Both the position numbers and the translations under genes were made by a program. From NCBI RefSeq assembly GCF_900963305.1, contig NC_042520.1, positions 7,226,170-7,290,169 on the forward strand: a DNA stretch of 64,000 nucleotides, written 5' to 3'. The DNA comes from Echeneis naucrates. Taxonomy: Eukaryota > Chordata > Actinopteri > Carangiformes > Echeneidae. The notes beneath the pieces are model-generated. The model was not told the origin of the DNA. It ran no database searches and saw only the letters and a list, made by a program, of their open reading frames with translations. This document shows positions 31,765-43,399 of the stretch, one piece after another; positions within the stretch are counted from its first letter, which is position 1; every line of letters begins with the position of its first letter.

Positions 31765-33186
31765 TGAAAGCAGCAACAGAAAGAAAGAGATGCAGATGGT
31801 CTAGTCAGGCTGAAAGCTGCTCTGAGTGATCGGTCTCTAAAATATTTTTGCTCCAGTGGATGTCAACCATTATCATCTTCAACCTATCGACCGACAAGTG
31901 AATGGATACCACTCCACAGGATTTTTGTCAGGGGTCTTGTGATCCTGTGGACTGCATGCCCACTGAAAAGAGAATATTGTCCATATTTCTCAATGCCTCT
32001 GAGAGAGTTGGGCTACCATGAACAGACAAAGAAAACACACAGATGTTCCATTTGCTTTTTTTTTTTCCCAGGGGGGAAGAAAAAATATTTATTTTCAAAC
32101 TTAGATTTGTCTTTTTCCATTGTTTGAATCAATATGCTCTTTGTTATGACTTCACTTTTTTCTGTTTGTTCACTCAGTATCCCAAGCCAATGCTGACACA
32201 ATGAACTGCTCAAAATGTACCACACTCTGGAGAAAGAAAGGATCAAAGAAATTGAACCAATGCTTGTTTCTTCAGCCAGTGTCAAATGTGGGACTATCGG
32301 ACTAATATTCAGATTAGAGAATTGACAATTGGACAATATCTGTGTCAAATGTGTGATCCGGCAGCAAAGTTTATCATTTTTAAGGTTGTTTGACGAGGCT
32401 TTGATCATGAAAACGGAAAGCATTCAAATCAGTTTGTGCCAAAAAAGGAGCACTTCTTTTGTTATAGGGTGTATTCAAGCTGCTAAAACACTTAAATTGT
32501 ACAAGTATATGCATTTGAGTTTCTCATTGTTTTTTTTTTCCTCTCTTTGTATGTGTTTGTACATACTTGACAAAACAGCTTTTTTTTTTGTTGTTGTTTT
32601 TGTTAACCCTTAGAAAGTATACTAAAAGCACAACGCTATCAGAGCCTGTTTCCCCATCTCCACTGGTGTCATGCCACATACATTTTATATTTTTTTCTGA
32701 GTCTCTCTGTGGGACTTTCAGGCCTTTGCTGAAAAGTGGGAGTGGGAGTCACCTCAAAGCGAGGAAAAAGATCATTGATTAGACATGCCCTTGTTTGTAT
32801 GAGTCTGTTAGATTTATTGCTTCGGATTAAAATAACAATTTCAATCTGTTTTTCTATTATTTATCGTTATTTTCTAATCATCTCATCGTTGTCTTGTAAG
32901 AAAACAGCCCATTAGTAAGCAGTTCAAACACTCACATTCCTGCCAGCATTCAGACTGCATACGGTACAATAATTAACTCTGTAAAAGGGCGAAGACAGAA
33001 ATTAAAGACAGACTGCAGTCCGCCTCTGTTTGTCTCTGACACACTGCTCCTCGTCATATGACTTACATTTCCTGGTACAGTCGGCGGCGGCTCTGCGGTG
33101 ACTCCCAGCGCCGCTAACCGAGCGACCCTGTCCGGCATTTGTTTTAGCCTCTCTGCTAGCTGACGCTCCGACACTATCAGGCGACC
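31765..33186 (+). other. cul4b 3' UTR and lamp2 promoter region
   Basis: The first kilobase is the cul4b 3' UTR, with a candidate ATTAAA signal at 32826-32831. Several short T runs occur. From about 33000 the sequence becomes CpG-rich and holds the lamp2 5' UTR and likely promoter, including GTCATATGAC at 33053-33062. No extra gene is visible. Confidence 0.6.
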
Positions 33187-34181
33187 ATGTCCCGCCATGC
33201 GACCCTCGTTTTGTTCCTCGCCTGTGGGGCAGGTATGTACAATCACACCGGCCAATCTGTGAATCAATTTTGATTCACAGATTTGGAGCCATTTAAAAAA
33301 AAAGAAAAACGGCAGTCTGTTTCTGCGAAGTGACGTGATTAAACTTACTGGACTTTGCGGGCCTGGTGCAGCTGTGCTGGGGCTAAATGTTGCTAGAAAC
33401 GATTTTAGGGATATCTCTCTGTAGTGTATAAAGTTATACTGACATAAATGCGCCCTGTTGGTTGTGGATTTACTCTTCAGGCTGTAAAAATGACCAGCTG
33501 TTCGTTAGAGAGGGTGCAGTCTGGTCGTGATGTTGTGCTAATGTAGCTTAGCTTCATTGCTAATTGTTACCTACGTCAACAAAAAGCCAGCACAGCCTTT
33601 CTGTCTTGTAAAAGCCTAAAAGGCCACATTCATGCATTTAATATCAATTTGTGTTTTCATGACACTGCGTGACCACAAATCTGGGAATTAAAAGTGAATG
33701 TCAATTCAGCTTAAATGTTAAAACTGGTGTTTTACGTTGTGTTTGGTTGGTTAGCTAACTTAGCAGTTAGCATGTCTATTGGATAATAAGTTGTTTTGTA
33801 TCCTAAAGGTCGAGGTATTTATAGATTGTTGAACATGTGAGAGTCATGCCAACTCTTATATAACATTACCCACACAGACCTGGGGCAACAGGCAAAAAAA
33901 AAGGCCACTAGTGTATTATGAGCTTTTTCTCAACCAGCAACAACGGTTAGCATTAACAAGCTAGCATGAGCAGGTTTCAGGTTCAGCACGTGACAGGGCA
34001 TGAGCTGATAAAACGATCAACAAACCCGGCTGGTTTAAAATATACATGTGTAACATACATACAAACCACACATAATGGATTCATACGGCCCTCAACATAA
34101 ACTAGATGAGTTGGTGAACTGTTGACAAAAGCTGATATTAAAAGTCAATTTCATTAGGCTGGTGTTAAATAGTATTATAAA

Positions 34182-34234
<53 letters not shown>

Positions 34235-37200
34235 ATATATATATACATATTAGAAACATGGGTTTGTATAGCGGGAGTTCAACTTCAAAACCTGAACCAG
34301 AGCTCATTCTGGATAGCTTGTCTGTCTGTGGTGACATTATGTCAGTTATTATATTGATGCAGATCATGGTGGCGCAGAAGGCGCACATCTAATGTCAATA
34401 AAAATGTGTCAGTCCACCAGAACTCATGATCCAGGTGTGTGTCACATGACAATAGACTGTATGAAAAGGACAGAATGTGCACATTAACAACAATAAAATT
34501 TTTTATCACGAGGTCAGAAAGCTCTTTGCGAGTCTTCGCTCATACCAGCTGCAGGTTTTTGTTACCCTGGGGTTATTGCAGGCAGTAGCTAAGGTGATGA
34601 CACATCATGGCGTTAAAACCATATAGCTAATCTGAATGAACTTTGCCCCCTCTTCCTTTAGACTGTATATTTTCTTGGAAGTAGAAAGGTAAAATGTTTG
34701 TCTTGAAATATTTTTTGAGAAATGGTCTGTCATTTTTCAGTATTACTCAATATTTTGCTGTTCACCTTGGTCAACCTGGGGTCATACAAACTGTGTATAT
34801 ATAGGAAAAGGGCCAGAAGGGTATCTTTGGCTTTTTGAGTCATTGTATTCAATATTCCAATTCGTAACAGGTAAAAGCCTATTACACATTTTTAGATTCC
34901 TAAAACACGTTCTTTTGCCTATGTTTTAGGCCTATATTTTGACAAGTAGTTCTTTGGTACATCAGCTATGAAGATAAACCAATGTCATTCAGCACTTGTA
35001 TTGGTACAGAAAGAACACAGATGAACCATCCTTGAATTTATATTTATTAGATTCCAATCAGACTCCTTTTAAAATAACTATATATAAAAAATGCATGGTA
35101 ATGGTTCTATCTCTTCTCAGTCTTCCACCTGTCACATGGAGTTGAGGTGAATGTCACAGACGCTGGGGGAAAATTATGCCTCTATGCCAAAATGATGGTC
35201 AACTTCTCAGTCTCATATGAATTAGCTAACAAAGAGGTGAGTATCTGATCTCAGGTTCACTGAATACAAAACCTTTTATGAGCACAAATAACTGTTGGGT
35301 ATATTTACATCAGGCAACGCTTTTTCCTTAAGAAAGGAAAGGAAGTCATAGCTTCACAGGATCATGACACAGCAAATTGATTCTTGCTGTTCAGCATTTC
35401 AGTTATTGCCTTTTCCTCATGCATATCCTGCAATTGTTATGTCCTGTGTTGAGCTGGTGAAAGTAACTCAAAGAAAGGTTTGTAATTCAGATATATATAT
35501 ATATATATAAATTCATTTATTTATTTATTTTTTTACTTTCTGTCAGAATAGTTTATATTATTATCAAGCAATTCAGATTAAGTAAAAATTCTAGTGCAAG
35601 TGTAAGTTAGTTGCTTTGAGGTGCTATTAAACTACTTATAATGATGTTAAATACATTTCTACTGCTTTTATTTTAGAACAAAACAGTCAAGTTTGAACTT
35701 CCAAATGGTGCCACGAAAGATGGAAGTAAATGTGAAGCCAAAGACTCAACATTGAAACTGAACTTTGGAGACGGGCACTCATTGAGTATGAATTTCACCA
35801 AGAACGGAGAAACGTACCAGGCAGACGCTATCAACTTCTTCTACAATCTCAATGACTCATCTCTGTTCCCTGATTCTTTATCAAATGGTAACTTATATCT
35901 CACACTGCTAGCAGAAAGAATATATATAGCAGAAGGGAACTGCACTGATGCTGATATGTGTTTAAATTTCTTTTCAGAAACTGTAAATGTGGTTATGAAA
36001 CCTCAGATTACAAATATAGGCATGGATACCTGCTACTCCTGCAACAGTGATGATTTGATCCAGGCCAAGAATGTAAATATGACACTATGGAACGTGCTCA
36101 TACAGGCTTTTGTTAGTAACGGCAGCAGGAGTCAAACGAGTAAGTGTTGGTGCAGCAAGACGTCTCATCCAGACCATAACATTTATCATCTGATCTCTAA
36201 TAATGATTTCTGTGTTTGTTTGCTCCTTGTCTAGTAACCTCTTGTAAAGCTGATACACCCACAACCACTGTTCCCCCCACCACTCACGCCACCAGTACAA
36301 CCACTGTCGCTCCTGTTACAAACATCACTACCCCTGCCCCTCCTCCTACCACCACCCCAACCCCCCCACCCACCCCACCCCCTACTGGAAAGTACAGCGT
36401 GAAGACTGGTAACAGCACAGTCTGTCTGTTGGCCACCTTTGGCCTGCGGATTGGTTTTAAGCAAGGAGAGGTATGTTCATAACGCTGTACGTGTTCCAGT
36501 TGTTATACAAATGTTCCCGGACCCTGCTGATTTGATTTCCCTCTCTTACCTCTGGTATAGAGATATCAGGAGATGAACTTGGAGCCCAATGTCACCAAAT
36601 ACACTGGATCATGTGGTGTCAACAGCAGTGAGCTGCAGCTGATGTCAAACACAATGACCATCAGTTTCACCTTCACCAACGTACGTCCTTGGAAACTTGT
36701 CAATTATTTATTTGATCAAACAATATGGAGTTCTATGAAACGATGAGATTTAGTTTCCAAAGAGTCACTTGACATTTTCTGAATTGCAGTAGTTTTTTTC
36801 TTGATAAGGAGATTGATATCACTGCATGTACAGTAAATATGAAGCTGCAGCCATCAACAGAATTATGGAAAAGTAATCCAGAGTTTCTGTTTAGCATTTA
36901 AACAGTTTGACATTTTACAGGAAGCTACATGCCAAATAGTTTCTTTAGGAAATATAAGGAATATGATCAATGAAACACTGAATTGTTGGTTTTACTTTAA
37001 GAGTGATCATATGAGATATAGCATGTTGATTATTGGTTTCTGAGAATGCTGATAGATGGATTTATTATTTGACAGAGGCGGGCTAGCTGTCTATCTGTAT
37101 AAGAAAAAATGTCTGCTGACACAGTCTATTTGCCACACAATTGTGAAAGTAGTTTTAAATTTTCACGTGAACCCTGATGATGAGTTGGGATATATATACG

Positions 37201-40200
37201 TGGCAACAGCAACTATGATGAACAAGACTCTAAAACCAAAACAGTGGATAAGGTGCATCCGTTGCACACTGTATAAAATTAATATAAAATTAAATCTGAT
37301 TTTTGTTTTGATGCTAATTTTATTTCTTCCTGCATGCAAATATAGACATAACTAACTTTTTGATGAGCACATCTATCCTCAAACCTTTCCTTGCCTTGGA
37401 ATTGTTGCACAGATAAAAAAAAAAAAGTTTGTTAGCTGAGATGGCTGCCAGAGACAGGCACGCATTTGTTGAAAATTAATACTGTCTCTCTAAACATGTA
37501 TCTCTCTTTGAACAGGACACAAAGAAATTCTGGCTTCATGCACTCAACGTGACTGCAAACACAAGCTCAGGTAGTTAGAGGAATCATTCGCTCACAAAGA
37601 CCAGGTAAAACACTGAGAACCAAGCTAATGTTGTGTCTTTGTTTTTATTTTAAGGAGCGGTGTTCAATCAGGGTAACACCAGCCTCAGTCTGTGGGAGGC
37701 AGCTGTTGGGAGCTCCTACCTGTGTAACAAGGAGCAGAACTACACCATCACTGACCTCCTCACCCTCTACACCTTCAACCTACAAGTGCAACCCGTTGAA
37801 GTCAAGAAGAATGATTTCAGTACAGGTAGGTTATTATTGTTCTTATGTCCCTAACCCTCATTCTGGCTCATGACATTTTTTTCCCCCTTTGGTTTTTGTT
37901 TTTTATGGATTTTATTGCTAGGGTGTGTTTCACTACAAGGTGTGTGCATTAGATAAGGTGATACACAAAGACATGATAACCTTTTTTTTTTAATCATAGC
38001 AATATGTTAGCTTAAATATAATAAGGGAAAACCCAACTGTTTTCAACGATCATCTGACTGGCTGCTTCACTGTTATCTCTCTGGATTTGTTGTTATTCAG
38101 ACAAAAACTGTTCCACCTGTTGACTGACTTTCTCTTTATCTGCAGCCCATGAATGTTCATTGGATGACACCAGCATCTTAATCCCAATCATTGTTGGCGC
38201 CGCTCTGGCTGGCTTGATTCTCATTGTAGTGATTGCTTACGTGATTGGCCGAAGAAAGACTTATGTTGGATATCAAACCCTTTAAATTGATCCTGAATTA
38301 TATATCAGGGTGGCTTCCAAGTCTGGTCCTTAGAATTTAAATCTAAAATAAAGTGTCCCCTGGGAAAACTGACAGATTTTACTGTCTCTTGGTATTTTAT
38401 ATTATTGGCTGTTATGAGACATAAAATGCATTTGGAGCATTTTTGAATTGCAGTTGCAGCTGACACAAAAGAGGAGTAAAAAATCCATGCAAATATGCAG
38501 AGTTTCATATAATTCTCAAGGACCAAACTTGTCTACCCCCATTGTTTGTGTTACTTTTTTTTTTGTTGTTTTCTGGGTGTCTCTTTTGTTTGTTCGTTTT
38601 TGTTTTGTTCTTTTTTTTTTTTCTTTTTGTTCTTTTTTGATGAGCAAGTGCAAGATATCCGCAACACCTTTTAAGTTATCAAAAGAGAAGTGAGGTTCAG
38701 TATCCACCATACAGAGATGAGTCATAAAGGTACTGTAGCATTTATACATTTACAAATTGAAAAGTAACATTTTCATGAGTTTAGAGAAAAGATGTGACTG
38801 TTAAAGTTTGTTGCTGTGAGATCCTTCACTTGCTGTGCAGACATTCCCTTTGCTTGCATTTGTCATCATTTAATTTAATGCATTTTGTTTTTCCTTCCTT
38901 TTTTTTGGTTTGATATTTCCTTCCCATCATTATCTACACTAAGACGTGAATGATAATTTTCCACAGGATTGTCTTCACAAAAGTCAAAGGAAAGTTTCCA
39001 AGCAGCCTCCTTTCTTTGTTCTCAGAAATTCATTAGCAGGGACGAAGGTCTAGTCAATTTAAAAAGTTGTCAAAGGAAATGTGCTTTCGCCCATGTTTGC
39101 CCCTGTGGAGCAGGAGAAACTTTGGGATTATTGTCCTGATTTTGTGGCTCTAATTATATTAAGAATGTGAAATCAGACTTTGAGTTGTTTGAACATTAAT
39201 AGGCCTTTTTCATGGACGACATTTGAACACACATCAAGCAGTAGAAGCCCTTGTTAAACTAATGACCTAAATGATGGCCGTCTTGAATCCCTACGACTGA
39301 CAGAACCACAAGGGATGAAGCCATTTTTAATATTAATTCCAGCTATACTTCTCCTGTGACGTTATGTCAGAATGTCTGCTTTTTAAAAAGGTCTCCAAGA
39401 TTTGCACATGTTCCAAACAGAAGATAAATCTGAGAGAAAAGGTCAATTATATATTTTCTCCACCTACTATATATTTTGGCATTAGGTTAAGAAAAGGGAT
39501 AGTATGATTGTGTAGATGTTAATTTCAGCACAGGTGTTCCTGAAATAGGGATATTTACATATAAATGCACTAAGGCGCTCTTTATATTTAGCATTATGTT
39601 GAAGCTGTTGTCACCTAATTTCATCTGTGTGTTGTTCTGGGCTGTGCTTGAGCTCTGAGGGCTGCAGCTGGATCAGGGAATGTTAAAGACCCTGAAAAGC
39701 TTGTTTCAAATCTTAATTTTAAGTCTCTGTGACCGATTGTATGACAATCAAAGTTGAAAAAATAACCGTAAAGGTAAAAAAAAATTAATGAATAATATAA
39801 AAGGGGTGTATTGGACAATCTTATTGGCGAGCAGCTGCCAAAACCTGAAACCATGTTAATTTAGTCTCAGCTGTCTTCCTCTTGGAATGATTTTATGAAC
39901 CTTTCTACCAGCAAAAACACATATTATAGATGTTAAATCTCAAGTTAACCAAAACTGTTGGCAGAAAATTGTTTCGTTTGTGACCCAAAGTGAGAGGTTG
40001 AAAACAGGATTTTAGGGCCCTTAAGTCCATGAACCAGTGCAGGTTGCAGTGAATCGGGTGGAGGATGTAGGCAAGCCGCAGCACGTGTATGTATCTATGT
40101 ATGTAATGATAAAAAGCCAGTGTGACATTTGGTAGTAGCTTTGTAATGTTTCTTAATTCGGGCTGTGGAGTGCTGTGGACTGTTTTGATTTGCACCAGCT

Positions 40201-42278
40201 CACCATTCAGGACTGGAGCAAAGCAGGCAGAAAATCAAAAAGGCAAAAAAAAATGTATGCTTTTTCAAGTTGCTTATGAAATCAGCTTTCCCAGGACATG
40301 GTACATGTATATGGTTAACAGTGATAAATTAAACATGAGCTTTTTTTTTTTTTTTGGCTTATGATTGCTGCTGTCTTGTGTATTCCAGCTTTGTACAAAC
40401 TCATCTGCCTTAATTACGATGGTTTTGCAGCACCTCTATAAATGTTTCTGGTTTGGTTTGTTTTCTTAGTTCTCAAAAAACAAACAAAAAAAAAAAAAAA
40501 AATTTACCTAACCAGTTTTGACCACGATGGCTGTGCCTTTCAGTAACTAACTGTATTGTACTCTCATTAACAAACTAATACGTTTAAGATCCACGGTAAT
40601 CTGGTATTATTTGGCTCCTTGTTTTCTTCCCCAGCTCCAGTTGAGAACATTGCACACACACACATTCAGCAAAGGGAATCAGTGCTGCAAGACCATCTAG
40701 TTAAAGAACAGTAATGTGTGTTATGTGGATGCAGATGACTGCTTGCTTCTTCTCCATTTTCTCACACTGTTGGCTATAATAAATTGGATTTCAAATTGTT
40801 TGTCAGACTTAAGTGGAGCTTTTTAGTATTTTAAGATTTATGGAAATAAAAACTGCGTTGCTGTCCTGGACACTGGAGTAAATTTTTATTCATTTTTCAA
40901 AATGACTCTACGTCAACTGTCCATGCATTTAATTCTTGGTTAGACTACGTCTCTCTGCTGCCCACACACTAACCTTTCTTTTTTATTTTTTGTTCTATTG
41001 CTGCTTGTAAAAATGTTCACCTCTGTGCTTTCTTCACTCTTATCTAGCTGAGGAATGCCAGGCCGATTGGGAGAGCTTCCTTGTTCCCATAGCTGTCGGA
41101 GTTGCCCTGCTTGTACTCATTCTTATCGTTCTGCTGGCCTATTTCATCGGGAGAAAGAGAAACATGTCCACTGGCTATGAATCTTTCTAGCTTACCTTGC
41201 TGGGATTGTTGGCGAACTGCTGCCTTTTTGCTTCATTTCCTTAACTAATTATGTAAACTTACCAACATGGTGTGTTCGTGTTTCCATTTAGTGTTCAGTG
41301 GTGTTGACTGTGTGACTGGTAAAGGACTAGTTCAACATTTTGTGAAATACACAGGGAGTAAAGTTCAGCTGTGGAGTTTAACAGGACTAATGAAATTGTT
41401 ATTGAATTTAATGGATAAAAATAACAGAAAAATGTCTTTGGTGTATCACAGACAGCTCATACTGTGATCCCGTAATACCAAGAGCGGCCACAGCCCAGCA
41501 CTGCAGCTGTGGTTTTACTGGAGACTCAAACTGTCACAGCAAAAGAATTGTGTTCTATGTAAATATCAGTGGCCTTTATAAAAGAGCAGAGTAACATCTG
41601 TTTCTCTGTAGAACTAAACTTGTAATGGTTAACTTCTATTGGTCAATATCACGTTTCACTGCTTTAACCAACCTAAGCTCAACTATTTTATTTTTTATTT
41701 TTTTTTCTGTACATTCAATATGTTCATGGGCCATGAAGGCAGATTTTGCCTCTCTTGGACAGAAGCTTTCTCTCTGTCATCGGTTTTTATGCTCACCTTG
41801 CTGTGGCTTCATATTACAACTCATGTAAGAAAGGTACTCTTCCTATTTTACTCAACAGAAAAATACTATGTATTTCCCAAAATATTGGCCTGTTCCTGCT
41901 ACTCTCATGGAGAGTAATAAGTCATGTCCTCTTTAGTGATTTTCTTTTTTCTGCTTTCGCAGTGTTTTAAAATCTTCCCCTTCAATCCACATTACATTCG
42001 CATCATTGATTCCTCTTTTTATAGGTCCTGATCTCTTAATTTTGCTATGTTCCCTCTAACCCTCTGTCTCGCTAGTCTTTTCTGCTGACTGAACCACTAA
42101 CCTTCAGTCTCTGTCTCCTCTTTTCTGTCTGTCAGCTGAGGAGTGCTTCATGGACTCTGATTTGAGCTTTTTGGTGCCCATTGCAGTGGGTGTGGCGCTC
42201 AGCTTCCTAATCATCCTTGTGCTTATCTCTTACCTGATTGGTCGGAGGAAGAGTCGCACTGGCTACCAGTCTGTATAA
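33187..42278 (+). CDS. lamp2: LAMP2, lysosome-associated membrane glycoprotein 2
   Basis: Eight common exons (33187-33232, 35121-35236, 35677-35887, 35978-36139, 36235-36470, 36561-36680, 37516-37570, 37655-37825) are followed by one of three last exons, giving proteins of 418-419 residues (human about 410). LAMP2 is a heavily glycosylated type I lysosomal membrane protein needed for autophagosome fusion and, in its A form, chaperone-mediated autophagy. The signal peptide is [15 protein letters not shown] plus the start of exon 2. The first luminal domain contains [18 protein letters not shown] and many NxS/T sites. The hinge in exon 5 is rich in Thr and Pro ([15 protein letters not shown]), and the second luminal domain includes [12 protein letters not shown] and [17 protein letters not shown]. 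All joins are in phase. A hinge with second domain and a GY-x-x-hydrophobic tail set it apart from LAMP3/CD68; three last exons are typical of LAMP2 rather than LAMP1. Confidence 0.96.
34183..34246 (+). repeat. (GT)n microsatellite in lamp2 intron 1
   Basis: About 23 GT units followed by a short alternating TA stretch. Low-complexity cysteine/valine open frames here are artefacts of the repeat. Confidence 0.95.
34441..34450 (+). promoter_or_regulatory. CLEAR-like E-box in lamp2 intron 1
   Basis: GTCACATGAC differs at one position from the CLEAR motif GTCACGTGAC bound by TFEB and related factors. A second related site, AGCACGTGAC, is at 33985-33994, and GTCATATGAC lies upstream at 33053-33062. 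LAMP genes are known TFEB targets; use of these sites is inferred. Confidence 0.35.
38146..38285 (+). CDS. lamp2: lamp2 alternative last exon, B type
   Basis: This exon follows a CTGCAG acceptor and starts in the phase left by exon 8. It encodes a short luminal part ([10 protein letters not shown]), one transmembrane helix and the cytosolic tail [12 protein letters not shown] with the GYQTL lysosomal sorting signal. The tail is almost the human LAMP2B tail as I recall it. A poly(A) signal sits 62 nt after the stop. It is the first of the three last exons. Confidence 0.94.
38347..38352 (+). terminator. Poly(A) signal for LAMP2B transcripts
   Basis: AATAAA shortly after the B-type stop codon. 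Further AATAAA hexamers at 40778-40783 and near 40846 could extend the B transcript to just before the A-type exon. Confidence 0.55.
41048..41190 (+). CDS. lamp2: lamp2 alternative last exon, A type
   Basis: After acceptor TATCTAG the exon encodes [20 protein letters not shown], a transmembrane helix and the tail [13 protein letters not shown]. The GYESF ending corresponds to GYEQF of LAMP2A, the form used in chaperone-mediated autophagy. The human membrane-proximal KHHH is replaced by KRNM, so the tail keeps positive charge close to the membrane but loses the histidines. Assignment to A rests on the GYE-x-F signal and exclusion of B and C. Confidence 0.87.
42136..42278 (+). CDS. lamp2: lamp2 alternative last exon, C type
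   Basis: After acceptor CTGTCAG the exon encodes [20 protein letters not shown], a transmembrane helix and the tail [12 protein letters not shown]. This tail is identical to human LAMP2C as I remember it, the form reported to bind RNA and DNA for lysosomal uptake (RNautophagy). It is the most distal of the three exons, followed by a 3' UTR of about 1.1 kb. Confidence 0.94.
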
Positions 42279-43373
42279 TCCAACCCTGATGCTTCTGCTT
42301 CTTAGACCTTTCCAACACCCACAGCTCCTAAAGCACCTTCCTAAACACTCTTCCTGCTCGTCAGTGCATCAGAAGCATCCCAAAGTTGTGCTTTTTTTCT
42401 TTTCCTGTGAGGCAGCAGCTCCTTAAGAGTAACCTTGAGCTTATTTCTCGTACCCAGTTAAAAACTGATCCCGGCAACCCCTCCTCTGTTTTCCTTTGCT
42501 TTGATGCCACTGACTGAATCAAGTACCAAGACATTTATGATCAATATTGCATTGTTTGATTATAGATTGCATGTTTTAGAAATTAAATTTCTGGCTGTGA
42601 GCGGCCACCCCACCCAAACTCCAGAGAGAGGCTTTTCCCTCTCACATCCTGCGCTGTACAATAGTATATGTGTAAATTACTCTCTTGTATAGAATGAATG
42701 ACATTGATTTTTGATGACGTGAATGTATGGACAAGCCAATAGATCCACTGTTGTCATCCATATCGCACACACTACTGTTCTCACGTTTCTTTAGACGCCA
42801 TTTAACATGATTTGACAGCTAAATTAAACTCTTGCACTTAGTCACTTAATTGTAGCTCTATAAAAGGGACACTAACTTATCCAGATACTTTGGGACCAGG
42901 CATTTTTGAAAATTTGGAGGTCATGTCTTTGTCTTTAATTGTGTGTTACGTTTAAAACCTTAGTTTTCATAAAATGTAAAGTTCTCATCTACATGTGAGT
43001 GTTTGGTGAATTAATTGTAGGGTCATTCCTGAATCTTAATCTTTGTCATTTTAAAAGTTCAGCATGTGGCACATTTACAGATTTTGTCCATTGGTTAGCA
43101 AGTTTCAGACCTGGTTTAAATTTTAAAAAACTATGTCAGTCTACAGAAAATAAGTTTGGTGTCTTTAACAGCATGAGCAGTTGGAGTTTGACGATGATGA
43201 TTAAAAGTTGCACCATTTCATCTCTATGATCATCAGATTTCTACATTCGATCACTCCCCCAAACAGTTTCGTGCCTTTTTTTTTTTGTGCACCTCTGACT
43301 TGCCTGCTTGAAGCTTGTCACCATCTGATGAAGAATGTGACATGATGAGTTTGTTCAAGCAGTGAACAAATTA

Positions 43374-43379
43374 AATAAA
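43374..43379 (+). terminator. Distal lamp2 poly(A) signal
   Basis: AATAAA about 1.1 kb after the C-type stop, followed by T/GT-rich sequence (TTCGTTCTTGTTTTGTATCG). It probably ends the LAMP2C transcript and perhaps long LAMP2A transcripts. Confidence 0.55.
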
Positions 43380-43399
43380 TTTCGTTCTTGTTTTGTATC

